Source: a virus
Length of the DNA: 45,734 bases
Strand: one strand, 5' to 3'
Virus record (IMG/VR): IMGVR_UViG_3300048838_000104
Coordinates: 1-45,734 of that record
Shown: positions 9,504 to 17,914 of the stretch, piece by piece
How positions within the stretch are numbered: the first letter of the stretch is position 1
Layout: each line of letters opens with the position of its first letter
Program-made: the position numbers and the translations under genes
Notes under the pieces: generated by a model
Seen by the model: only the letters and a program-made list of their open reading frames with translations
Database searches by the model: none
Told to the model about the DNA's origin: nothing

Positions 9504-10898
9504 CTACGGCTTTTCCCATGCCGTTGCTCCTGCATTCATTTCAATGATGCTCGTGGTTGCCACAAGTGCATTGCCATTAGCATCATAAACAGGAAGTGCC
9601 AAATCAAACGTGTCAGTTGCTGCAACGTCACCCGCTACAATTACAAACGTCCAGACTTTACCCGTTGCGTCTGCTGTAACTGAAGTCAGCGTACAGGTCG
9701 TTGAACCCGTTGCCGGACTTGTAAGATATGCTGCAACATCACCCGTCAACAAAGTACCTGCTGTATCCGAGCAAAGCGCCTCTGAGAAGGTTACAACGGC
9801 TGCTGTCTTAGCTGCAGAAACAACTGTCGAAACTGCAGGGGCTGTTACATCCGCATCAACTTCAGAACGGTTAATACTGAACTTAATGTACGGACTTGGC
9901 AAGGTAGATACTGAGCTATTGTAAGCTGTGATGAACGCAATGTCCACCGCGAACCCGTAATGCTCTTTGTATGCTCTGGTAAACGACGCCGTCGAAGCAC
10001 CTCCAATAGCATTGTAGTCACCAACACCAGGGTAAAAATACGTACCAACCGGAATTCCAAGTAACGGCAAAGTGGAAATATCCCACTCGTGGCCAGTAGC
10101 CGAAATCCTTTTGTTGATCGCTTCACGCTCGAAACGGAACAACATTCCTAAGCTGCCAGGCTGAATTGCAAACCCGGTAGCATATCTTCCGGTGGCATTC
10201 GGTACCCTGCTTGAAAAATGCAGCACCTTATCCATGTACTGCAATTGCTTGTTCTCTGCATTCATAATTCCGCTCTGGGCAAGCTTGTTAATGACGCTCA
10301 TCACGCCTTCATTCCCCAGAACATCGACCTGGCCAAAAAAGTCATTTGCAAACAGCAAAGGGCCTAAATCACCGATTATGTCCTCCCTCTGTGCATAAGT
10401 GGCCTTCACCGTATTACCAAGGTTGGAATAAAGCAGAAGGTTATTGAATACCTGGGAACGTGCCGTGTTAATGGCAGCAACTCCAACAGCATCCAACGTG
10501 GCCCCTAACTTGTACAGGTACTTCAGGAACTTGCGTTCAAAGTCCCTCTGCATGTCTATTTCATTGTTGTCATACATCGACGGCACAATGGTGAATCCCC
10601 AACTGTATGTTGCGAAAGAAATCGTAACCATCTGGGAAGTGTTCTCGTCATCGGCAATCGTGGCCGACCTGGTATTACCGATCGTTACACCAGCATCGTA
10701 ATCAATTACTGGAATTTTCAGCGTATTGTCAATACTGACCATCGCTTTCTGCTCCAGCTCGGGAGTAATCATTGACCCTGCGGCCTTGGATTGTGTCATA
10801 AACAAATCCAATGCGCCATACTGAGACGGGCGTAACTCGAACTTATCCAGTCCGGCCTTTGCTCTCAACTCAAGTAGTCTCGTGTTAATTAAGCTCAT
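9504..10898 (-). CDS. Major capsid protein with C-terminal Ig-like domain
   Basis: A 464-residue protein that forms the icosahedral shell. Residues 1-346 read like an HK97-type capsid protein of Bacteroidota phages: a short N-terminal arm, then a mixed alpha/beta body rich in Tyr/Phe. Residues about 347-464 change character to Thr/Ala/Val-rich beta strands with the pattern VTAPAV...VVTFSEAL...YDANGN, typical of bacterial Ig-like (SwmB-type) domains. The gene follows the scaffold-like gene and is followed by a stem-loop, as expected for a highly expressed product. The identification rests on position, length and composition. The Ig-like domain probably projects from the capsid surface. Confidence 0.85.
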   Translation of the reverse strand: MSLINTRLLELRAKAGLDKFELRPSQYGALDLFMTQSKAAGSMITPELEQKAMVSIDNTLKIPVIDYDAGVTIGNTRSATIADDENTSQMVTISFATYSWGFTIVPSMYDNNEIDMQRDFERKFLKYLYKLGATLDAVGVAAINTARSQVFNNLLLYSNLGNTVKATYAQREDIIGDLGPLLFANDFFGQVDVLGNEGVMSVINKLAQSGIMNAENKQLQYMDKVLHFSSRVPNATGRYATGFAIQPGSLGMLFRFEREAINKRISATGHEWDISTLPLLGIPVGTYFYPGVGDYNAIGGASTASFTRAYKEHYGFAVDIAFITAYNSSVSTLPSPYIKFSINRSEVDADVTAPAVSTVVSAAKTAAVVTFSEALCSDTAGTLLTGDVAAYLTSPATGSTTCTLTSVTADATGKVWTFVIVAGDVAATDTFDLALPVYDANGNALVATTSIIEMNAGATAWEKP

Positions 10899-10945
10899 TT
10901 TGTTTAGTTGTTTTAGGTGAATTTATCGAGCTGCCCTTAACTCAG

Positions 10946-11884
10946 TTAACGAATTGGTAATTTGTCCACGCCGAGTTTGTCTCTTATCTCAGCGTGTTTA
11001 TCTGCAAAAGCGGAATCCTGTTTTAGCATTCCCTGCCTCAGCAAATGTTCTTCGATCAGTTTGTCTGCTTCGGTTTTGGTCCTGGCAGAACTTATGTCCA
11101 ACACCGGTGCGCCTGGTTCATCAGGTACGCGTCCCGTTCCGGTTTGTTTTACAGGCGTTGCCAGAATATCTTTTAAATCCTTACTCAACAATTCGCCCGC
11201 CGTATAAGGATGTAACCCATTCTCAGGATTCCTCAATATCTCATTCTTTTCATCCAGGAACACCAAGCGTTTGCCTCCGGCCTCATCAACCATCGAAGTC
11301 TTGTACTTCGTCAGTAGGGTTTCCTTTTTGGCCTGGATGAACGTGTTTCTCACTTCAACGGGTAATACCTTCTCATCCTTAAACTTCAGCTTTTGGATCT
11401 CACGGTCAAACTCCGTGTCAACCTTCAATCGGCTGATCCTGGTGTCGGCCTCTTGGTACTTCTTCTCCCATTCCTTTTCCTTTTCCTTGATCTGTCCCCT
11501 TAACTGTTCCACCAGCTTTTCAGATTCAGTTACTTTAGCCTTCAGGCTTTCATCGCCCGTGCCGTCTTTGATCTTTTTCTCCAAAGCTGATTTTTCAGCC
11601 TTCAAAGCTTCGATCTGTGATGTTAACACCGTACCGCCTTCGGCCTTCGCCTTCAGGTCTGTTAGGGTTTCTTTCAGAAAGTCATAGGTTTTCTTGCCTT
11701 GCGGCTTTTCCAAACCCAACACACTCTTAATGTCCTCGTCATATTGCCCATGCAATTTGCCGATCCTTTCGTTCATTACGGCCTGTTCGTCATTGGTTGA
11801 CAGAACCACCAGCGCACTAATTTGCTCAGGCGTTAATGTCGCCAGTGCGCTATTTGCTTTAATCAAATCTGCTGTCAGTGCCAT
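10946..11884 (-). CDS. Capsid scaffolding-like protein
   Basis: A 312-residue, highly charged helical protein immediately before the major capsid gene. Its central part (about 75-150) is a strong coiled coil rich in Lys and Glu. The N-terminus (ALTADLIKANSALATLTPEQISALVVLS) is a short helical domain. Length, charge, coiled coil and position are those of tailed-phage scaffolding proteins. I see no protease Ser/His signature, so an external or host protease may process it, or none may be needed. Confidence 0.8.
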   Translation of the reverse strand: MALTADLIKANSALATLTPEQISALVVLSTNDEQAVMNERIGKLHGQYDEDIKSVLGLEKPQGKKTYDFLKETLTDLKAKAEGGTVLTSQIEALKAEKSALEKKIKDGTGDESLKAKVTESEKLVEQLRGQIKEKEKEWEKKYQEADTRISRLKVDTEFDREIQKLKFKDEKVLPVEVRNTFIQAKKETLLTKYKTSMVDEAGGKRLVFLDEKNEILRNPENGLHPYTAGELLSKDLKDILATPVKQTGTGRVPDEPGAPVLDISSARTKTEADKLIEEHLLRQGMLKQDSAFADKHAEIRDKLGVDKLPIR

Positions 11885-11886
11885 AA

Positions 11887-12156
11887 CTATTCAGGTTGTC
11901 CGTAAACTTCAGGGTTCCAAATCAGTTTCCAATTCTTGCACCCGATTCTTTCAGCATCCGCTTTGAATGCGTCAAAATCCCTGGCATTGAAACATTGCTC
12001 TCGCTTTGTTTCATGTACCTCCTCATTGGCGTCTATTCGACGATTGATAATTTCCACCCAGTACATTTTCCTCGTGCCTTTGGGAGGAATAAACCCGTTA
12101 ATACTGCCGCTAACTTTCTCTTCAGGCTGCGGCTGTTCTTTCTGGAATTTTGCCAT
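11887..12156 (-). CDS. Conserved-type hypothetical protein
   Basis: An 89-residue protein between portal and scaffold, overlapping the portal stop by 35 bases. It is hydrophilic, with an N-terminal Gln/Pro/Glu-rich tail followed by a region rich in Trp, Asn and charged residues (NRRIDANEEVHETKREQC ... FKADAERIGCKNWKLIWN). There is no recognised domain. It could be a small head-maturation or cement protein by position. Confidence 0.65.
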   Translation of the reverse strand: MAKFQKEQPQPEEKVSGSINGFIPPKGTRKMYWVEIINRRIDANEEVHETKREQCFNARDFDAFKADAERIGCKNWKLIWNPEVYGQPE

Positions 12157-13828
12157 AACTTAATAACGTTTTTGTGATTAAATCAACGCGCCTAAACATT
12201 TCAAGATTCACTCCGAACTCAGTAACCGAAATGTTTTCACGTTCAAATCTGGCCACTAAGGTAGGAAAATTTATTTTCAGGTAAATATCCTCATCAGAAA
12301 CAATTCCTTTACCATGGTACTCAATAGCCTCCTGTACGTTCATATGTCTCAGTGGCTCAATCTCTAACAAGATTTTCATTCTTTCCCGCACATCCGGGTT
12401 ATTCTGATACTCGGTATCAATGATCTGCTCATACAACATGTCAAGCTGAGAAATCGTGGCACCGTTCTTTTTTGCCTTCCCATACATATCATACAACTCA
12501 TCCACAGAAAATAGATACCATTCCGTCCCAAGGCTGATGCTTGCATTCAAATAAGCATCTCCATACATCAGCTTGCAAATCGTTTCTTCAACCCATTGCT
12601 GTATCGCTTCAATGTTCCGCTTAATTCCCATCAGCACGGACTTACGCCCCTCAAATGATGCCATGATCTGCTTTTCATTGAAAGCCTGGTCATCGCTTCT
12701 TTGCCCGGAATATCCGGTTGCCTGGCTTATGATCAAGTCCTTCAATCTCTCCACTTCCTTTACATTGTACTCCAATGAAGGGCCGTCCACAGGTAAACTT
12801 CCAATCGGACTTTTGTACTCCGGTTGATCCTGCGTCGGGGCCGGCACTTCGACAAATGATCCGGGACCAGCTAAGCGCTTTCCTCCACAAGCCGGACACT
12901 TCGCAATGCCCTGGTTTCCTTGTAAGAAAATACCTCTTTGATCCTTCAACATACCATGGTAGCAATACTCCCCATCTTTGCTGACATAATCGCACTCCTG
13001 CTCTATGCCATAATAAATAGGATACGCCGCGTGCATGTCCAGGTGTTTCTTCCCGGTTGAAAACATCAAATACCAATCCAAATCACCCAACTGTTGTGAA
13101 ATAGGACTAAGCTTCAACCACGGTTCGTTATTATTCAATGTATCAGTCCAGAAAAACCGTGCTGGACAATAACCAAGGGGGTGGGGTGAGTCAATGATAG
13201 GGGAGTTACTGATTATGCCATCATTGTAGGGATATACACGGTAGGATAGGTCATCGACCACCACCATCTCCCCATTGGTTACGTACATTAAATATTGGAT
13301 TCTATCATCCTGATACGCAAAGTCAAACACCTTGTCAATGTCGATAAATATGAACTGTGCCTCTGGCCTGTCCCCTTCCTGAACTGCAGGCAGATCAACC
13401 AATACAATACTATTTATACTCGTGCGCATCTTTTGCAGGCACAAAGCCCGCCAGTAATCCTGCATCCCTAACACGTCCGACCGGTACCATTCCCAATCAG
13501 CCTCAATGTCAGAATCAGTAAATTCATACTTGTAAAATGGATTCCTTCCTTCGAACACCTTACCCAGTATCTTATAAATCTCTCCTACCACTCCCACCGT
13601 TGAAAGTGGGAACGTAAGCAGATTTGAAAAATACAACGCCTTATCGCGCGGAAGTAACAAAGTAACCCAATCCAGGAAGTCTTTCAAGCTTTGGCCCGTG
13701 TCGCTTTGATTCAGTCTGACCTCAGAATGCATCTCTATGCGCCTTTCGTGCCGCATGGCCTTACTTATTGCCTGCTGATTTTTTGGATTCTTTACTAATT
13801 CCTGAATCTGGTTTATAGATAAGACCAT
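12122..13828 (-). CDS. Portal protein with zinc-ribbon-like insert
   Basis: A 568-residue portal protein, the dodecameric ring through which DNA enters the head. The N-terminal KAMRHERRIEMHSE stretch, the length and the position after terminase fit portals of Bacteroidota siphoviruses. Cysteines at about 279, 289, 311 and 314 (the last two as CPACGGK) form a probable zinc-binding loop inside the protein. The start at 13828 is kept although it overlaps the upstream gene by 68 bases, because the N-terminal helix is typical. The C-terminal third is helical and charged. Confidence 0.85.
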   Translation of the reverse strand: MVLSINQIQELVKNPKNQQAISKAMRHERRIEMHSEVRLNQSDTGQSLKDFLDWVTLLLPRDKALYFSNLLTFPLSTVGVVGEIYKILGKVFEGRNPFYKYEFTDSDIEADWEWYRSDVLGMQDYWRALCLQKMRTSINSIVLVDLPAVQEGDRPEAQFIFIDIDKVFDFAYQDDRIQYLMYVTNGEMVVVDDLSYRVYPYNDGIISNSPIIDSPHPLGYCPARFFWTDTLNNNEPWLKLSPISQQLGDLDWYLMFSTGKKHLDMHAAYPIYYGIEQECDYVSKDGEYCYHGMLKDQRGIFLQGNQGIAKCPACGGKRLAGPGSFVEVPAPTQDQPEYKSPIGSLPVDGPSLEYNVKEVERLKDLIISQATGYSGQRSDDQAFNEKQIMASFEGRKSVLMGIKRNIEAIQQWVEETICKLMYGDAYLNASISLGTEWYLFSVDELYDMYGKAKKNGATISQLDMLYEQIIDTEYQNNPDVRERMKILLEIEPLRHMNVQEAIEYHGKGIVSDEDIYLKINFPTLVARFERENISVTEFGVNLEMFRRVDLITKTLLSYGKIPERTAAA

Positions 13829-13982
13829 CTTCGGTTAATTCAAACGGTGAATCCTCTGGCAAATTCCAGCCCCCTTGACGGGGCATGCTGAGAATCCGCT
13901 CCGCCAGTTGGAACTCGAAACTCTCAACACGCCCCTGATTTGATACAAGGGTAACTTCAACATTTTGGATTTTCTTTCCCAT
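13761..13982 (-). CDS. Small hypothetical protein upstream of portal
   Basis: 73 residues. The first 25 look like a beta hairpin (VEVTLVSNQGRVESFEFQL) and the tail is Ser/Lys-rich. It overlaps the portal start by 68 bases in another frame. There is no recognised family. It is kept because it fills the gap between two structural genes in the same direction and begins at a clear ATG. Confidence 0.55.
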   Translation of the reverse strand: MGKKIQNVEVTLVSNQGRVESFEFQLAERILSMPRQGGWNLPEDSPFELTEDGLIYKPDSGISKESKKSAGNK

Positions 13983-13984
13983 TT

Positions 13985-14629
13985 TTATGCAGGTACTAAG
14001 TCATACAAAGCATCGTAATCCAGAGGGGTTACGGCATAACTCAATGCAGCCCACCCAGTCGGGAACATAAACGAAATCTTATTCATGTCCGGGTTTTCAT
14101 AGCCTCCAACCTGAAGGTCAGAAACAAACACTGAATGAATAGGAATAGGATAGAATTTTGTCGGGCTTGCAAGGCTATCAACCTTTCCCCACACCTTTCC
14201 ATTCTCGTCAATCATGTAAACGCCGATCAACTTTTCACACATCAACGCCTGCATTGTGGTAATGGCATCCTGGCGTGTGTTGTGAATTTCGGCCGTAAAC
14301 TTGCTGGGACTTGATCCCAGGATTTTCTCGATACCACCCGGGGTTGCATTCCCTCCACCATAAACCCGTGCATCAGGAACTTCATGTCCTGGATTGGCAA
14401 GGATAGGGGAGCATACAACTTTGGTGGCTCCGGTTGCGGCAATAAGCGGCGTCCATGTTGCGATAACATTAGGGTTTGCGCTCGCAATCGTCAATTCATT
14501 CTTGACGCCTGCTGATGCGTATAACCTCTGGAAGAGTAATTTCTGAATCTGGCCTACGCGAAATTCGCAGGCATTAATGGTAATTGCTGTCAGTGCGGCA
14601 TTCGCAGGACAGGGGCAAACTAAGTTCAT
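13985..14629 (-). CDS. Putative structural protein expressed from its own promoter
   Basis: A 214-residue protein that is the first gene after the promoter at 14694-14724. It has low charge, is rich in Ala/Thr/Pro/Gly, and its C-terminal part (VFVSDLQVGGYENPDMNKISFMF) is beta-rich, resembling a tube or decoration protein. The position between large terminase and portal is odd for a tail-tube protein, so a decoration protein is equally possible. No family is recognised. Confidence 0.6.
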   Translation of the reverse strand: MNLVCPCPANAALTAITINACEFRVGQIQKLLFQRLYASAGVKNELTIASANPNVIATWTPLIAATGATKVVCSPILANPGHEVPDARVYGGGNATPGGIEKILGSSPSKFTAEIHNTRQDAITTMQALMCEKLIGVYMIDENGKVWGKVDSLASPTKFYPIPIHSVFVSDLQVGGYENPDMNKISFMFPTGWAALSYAVTPLDYDALYDLVPA

Positions 14630-14693
14630 TGCTTTAGATTTTTAGGTGTAACTGTGATTGAACAGCTTACCCATAGGCTGGAAGTAATGGCAA

Positions 14694-14724
14694 CAAATGT
14701 AAGGCAAAATATTCGATCTGTCAA
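14694..14724 (-). promoter_or_regulatory. Bacteroidota-type promoter P14.7 (structural genes)
   Basis: On the minus strand, TACATTTG (14694-14701) matches the TAnnTTTG -7 box. TTG (14722-14724, inside TTGACA) lies exactly 20 bases upstream. It sits in the 114-bp gap after the terminase gene, and the first gene starts about 60 bases downstream. Both boxes and spacing match the known phylum consensus. It should fire the virion structural genes separately from terminase. Confidence 0.75.
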
Positions 14725-14743
14725 TACCTTGACTGAACTTTTT

Positions 14744-16177
14744 TTAATTTACCGTGCGAACACCCCGCCGCTTCCCCTGGTTCTTTTCAACTATCCCGGT
14801 TAAACAATCCGCCGCATCTTTAAACTTATTCGCTGCATAAATCCTTTTGAACGTCCTGATATGCCTGGAAAACTCCGGCCATCTCGTCTGCCAATCCAGC
14901 GGCATTAACACCGTTTGCTTGACGTTTGCAGCATTAGTCAGTATCCGGCTTTCTTTATTCATCGACTGATTAAACCACCTGACCACCGTTCCCGGGGCTT
15001 TTGTCTGTATTACCCTGGCAAATCCCCTGCCCCCATTATTTGATTCAATATCAGCCTCACGGGTCAATGTCCTGGCCAACATCATAGGCATCAGCTTTTC
15101 AGTCTCCTCCATCGCTGCCTGAGTGTAAAGTACATCAGTTACATACGCCTTTCCATCTTTTGACCAATCATAACAAATCGAACACAGGTAATCTTCTCCC
15201 TGGTCTGCCGTATCTGTATAGTTGCCCTTCTTTATAATGTTGTTTGGGATCGTTTCATAAGTCTGCAAATCGCCATACAACAATCCTTCTGAGCTTTCCG
15301 GATTTCCCTGCTGCATACATTCAAATCGAATGGGGTCCAGATTATACTGTTTCTTCAGCTTTTCGTAACTGTGCCTTTCAGGCCACAATGGCTCGTCAAT
15401 ATTTCTCTGATCAAACTCCGTTTTCTCACTCTCCATAATTGCAGCCCAGTTTACCATAACCCAATCATCCGGGTTGCAATCTGCATATTCCGCCATGCAG
15501 GAAATTACGTTAACCTTTTCCGTTAACATTACCCTCCCAATAATATCATCTTCATGCCACCGTGTCATTACCATTAATTCTACCGTATCATTATGGTACC
15601 GGTTCCTGACTACATCCGTGTACCAATTCCATGCCGCTTCACGTGTTACAGGGCTGTTTGCCTCCATTGCATCCTTGTACAAGTCATCCATGATCATCAC
15701 ATCCACCGGGTCACCCGTTAGCTGCCCTCCACGGCCTACCGTTTTCAAACTCCCTTGACGGTTTATGATTTCAAACTTTGCACTTGTGCGAATATAAGTC
15801 GTGCGCTTGGCTTTCACCTCCTCAGAACGTGGAAGCCTTGCATCAGGGAAAATCTGAAGGTAGGGCTGATCTGTCATTATCCTTTGTACCGAACGATTGA
15901 ACTGCTGTGCGAATGCACCAGCATATGAAGCAATGACTATTCTCTTATCAGGGTCACGTCCCAGGATCCAGCTTGGTAATATCCTGCTGCTTCCTTCGCT
16001 CTTGCCGTTTTGGGGTGGGATTGTAACTATCAGCTTGCGGATGTTTCCCTTTGCGAACTCCTGCAGAAGAAAGTAATACCACACATGAAAATCCTTGAAA
16101 ATATTATCTGGCTTAATCCACCTGACATAATAGGCCAATTCCCTGCGTGCCCTCTCTATGTATGCCGGGTGCATCAT
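14744..16177 (-). CDS. terL: Terminase large subunit
   Basis: A 477-residue DNA-packaging motor. A Walker A-like loop is at residues 53-62 (TIPPQNGKSE), and a Walker B with catalytic acidic pair at about 159-165 (VMIMDD). The C-terminal half carries the RNase H-like nuclease region, with acidic residues near CYDWSKDGKAYVTD. It overlaps the small subunit gene by 4 bases. The packaging type (cos or headful) cannot be told from the sequence here. Confidence 0.93.
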   Translation of the reverse strand: MMHPAYIERARRELAYYVRWIKPDNIFKDFHVWYYFLLQEFAKGNIRKLIVTIPPQNGKSEGSSRILPSWILGRDPDKRIVIASYAGAFAQQFNRSVQRIMTDQPYLQIFPDARLPRSEEVKAKRTTYIRTSAKFEIINRQGSLKTVGRGGQLTGDPVDVMIMDDLYKDAMEANSPVTREAAWNWYTDVVRNRYHNDTVELMVMTRWHEDDIIGRVMLTEKVNVISCMAEYADCNPDDWVMVNWAAIMESEKTEFDQRNIDEPLWPERHSYEKLKKQYNLDPIRFECMQQGNPESSEGLLYGDLQTYETIPNNIIKKGNYTDTADQGEDYLCSICYDWSKDGKAYVTDVLYTQAAMEETEKLMPMMLARTLTREADIESNNGGRGFARVIQTKAPGTVVRWFNQSMNKESRILTNAANVKQTVLMPLDWQTRWPEFSRHIRTFKRIYAANKFKDAADCLTGIVEKNQGKRRGVRTVN

Positions 16178-16596
16178 TCATCCAACGCCTCAGTTATTTC
16201 CTTTAATGCTGAATCACTTAACTTACTGTAATCTATCCCTCCGCTATGTAACTGCTCCCCCTTTGTCGTTATGTCAATAGGCATTACAAGTTTGGGCATT
16301 GTCCTGTCCAACATCTTTTCAATAACATCGAATCCCTTACTACTCAATATTGCCTTTCCAATGATCCTCACCAATGCTGGCTGGTTTGCATCTGCTACCC
16401 TTTTCGTAATCACATCTAAAGGAAGGTTGACCAAAATCATATAGCAGTCGATAATGTCCGCCGTTCCAGCCGGGGCATAGCCTTCAGCTTTGAGCTCCGT
16501 GTTTATGAATGCAATAGTTTTTTTCGGCCTACCTTTAGGGTTGCCGCTCTGACCTTTCTTGAACTTGTGCGGTATTATGTTTTCTGGTTTTGGCAT
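16174..16596 (-). CDS. Terminase small subunit-like (DUF5681-type) protein
   Basis: 140 residues. The N-terminal motif FKKGQSGNPKGRPKK is the signature of DUF5681, a DNA-binding AT-hook-like start found in phage proteins encoded next to large terminases. The helical body and the ATGA overlap with terL support a role in recognising viral DNA for packaging. The DUF5681 motif is certain; the terminase role is inferred from position. Confidence 0.8.
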   Translation of the reverse strand: MPKPENIIPHKFKKGQSGNPKGRPKKTIAFINTELKAEGYAPAGTADIIDCYMILVNLPLDVITKRVADANQPALVRIIGKAILSSKGFDVIEKMLDRTMPKLVMPIDITTKGEQLHSGGIDYSKLSDSALKEITEALDE

Positions 16597-16616
16597 CGCT
16601 GTTTAATCGCTGTTGT

Positions 16617-17363
16617 TTAGTCACTTGCAATTGGTTCATATTTCTGCAAATCTTTCTTGATAAGATATGCCTTTCCCTTTAACGCTTGTAACACATCATA
16701 ATGGAATTTATTCCAATTTATCGTTTGTTCGTGTTCCTTCATGTGATTCAACTTTCCAATTTTCCAGAAGTCAACGTATTGGTGCAAATCTGTTATGACT
16801 TTTAGCGCCTCTTGATGATCCACAACTGGTTCAACACTAACCCATGTGTAAATACCCCGTTTTTTGGCTTCAATTACGGCTTCGTACCTGCTCTGTATTG
16901 ACGGAGCGCCCGGCTCCCACTGCTCCCTAAATTCCTCGCTTCTCATTATGATAGTGCTTCCAAACTTCCATCCATTGTTCCTTTCCAGTATGTCAAAATC
17001 TTTTACTGCCCGATACCCCGCCTTTGTTAACACGTTTACCTTTTTGAATCCAGCTTTTTCAAGCATCTCTAATGCATGTCGTGTTAAGTATGCCGCCTCG
17101 TCACTTTGATAACAGTCTGTCATAAATGACAGTAGCAACTCCTTACCTTTTTCCTTTTCCGTTGCCTGTTTGATGTTGTTTTCCAGTTGCCTCATGATGT
17201 TCGTGCGGGGGTGTGGATTGCTTGACCACTCCTCTAATGTCTTGCGCATAATTGCAGGACAGTAACAATATTTGCAGGCATGTTTACATCCTGTGTACAA
17301 ATTTGCAGCTAACTCGCTGTACTCCCTTGCTTTTCCCGAAGGTTCGTAAATGATTGTTGCCAT
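16617..17363 (-). CDS. Radical SAM enzyme (SPL-like)
   Basis: A 248-residue enzyme with the cluster-binding motif C-x3-C-x2-C at residues 26, 30 and 33 (CKHACKYC), expected to hold a [4Fe-4S] cluster and cleave S-adenosylmethionine. The following pattern (PHPRTNI..., LSFMTDCYQ, VNVLTKAG, TWVSVEP) matches the spore photoproduct lyase-like branch of radical SAM proteins. It is shorter than true SPL (about 340 residues). The gene start lies 55 bases inside the methyltransferase-like gene, so the two are co-translated. The substrate is unknown: a nucleic-acid base, DNA lesion or tRNA are the sensible options. Confidence 0.85.
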   Translation of the reverse strand: MATIIYEPSGKAREYSELAANLYTGCKHACKYCYCPAIMRKTLEEWSSNPHPRTNIMRQLENNIKQATEKEKGKELLLSFMTDCYQSDEAAYLTRHALEMLEKAGFKKVNVLTKAGYRAVKDFDILERNNGWKFGSTIIMRSEEFREQWEPGAPSIQSRYEAVIEAKKRGIYTWVSVEPVVDHQEALKVITDLHQYVDFWKIGKLNHMKEHEQTINWNKFHYDVLQALKGKAYLIKKDLQKYEPIASD

Positions 17364-17914
17364 TGTTCTGACGGTTTTTGTGTGTGAAAATAAAAATAAT
17401 TATAGCGATTGTCAAAATATCCTCTGACCTCTGATACCCCATTGTTTGCCAAATAATTGAGTGTCTTATCAATTCCATTACTTGTAGATAAGCACCTACA
17501 CTTACGTATCATTTCCTTTGTGTATCCTATGCTTTTTAATAATACCGTTGGTAGATTTCCGTACATTGACTGAATACACGTAACCACTACAAACCCATTA
17601 TAGTTTTTTTTGAACAGTATCTCCATTTGTTCATATGGTATGCCATATGCATCCAAATCAATTATATTATATGAGGACAAATCCATATGGTGGAGATACT
17701 TTATATTATCTCCAGGTAGGTACGTTTTGTTTCCTTTGCCTTTTTCCTTTTCTATCCTTAATATCTTGATTTTTTTATCTGTCTTTGACATAACAGTATC
17801 CCATAACCTACTTGTTCCTACGAAACATTCCAATATTAACGGCTCAGCCACATATCGTATGACCTCCAACCTTAGTTGTACTTTTTCATTTATATGTGAG
17901 TTATCCGTTTTCAA
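17309..17914 (-). CDS. Methyltransferase-like (Rossmann) protein
   Basis: 201 residues. Residues about 26-38 (LILECFVGTSRLW) look like a class I SAM-binding motif I. IDLDAYGIPYEQM (about 86-98) recalls the vDLDPYGsP motif of Trm1-type guanine-N2 tRNA methyltransferases, followed by a beta strand FVVVTC. The likely start is a TTG at 17912-17914 that overlaps the ParB stop as TTGA; no in-frame ATG lies nearby. It has lower GC than its neighbours. The methyltransferase fold is a motif-based judgement; RNA versus DNA substrate is open. Confidence 0.65.
   Translation of the reverse strand: MKTDNSHINEKVQLRLEVIRYVAEPLILECFVGTSRLWDTVMSKTDKKIKILRIEKEKGKGNKTYLPGDNIKYLHHMDLSSYNIIDLDAYGIPYEQMEILFKKNYNGFVVVTCIQSMYGNLPTVLLKSIGYTKEMIRKCRCLSTSNGIDKTLNYLANNGVSEVRGYFDNRYNYFYFHTQKPSEQWQQSFTNLREKQGSTAS

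Noticed and set aside
16617-17363. True spore photoproduct lyase
   Set aside because: It is about 100 residues shorter than the enzyme and lies in a modification-like operon; only the radical SAM motif and branch similarity are supported.
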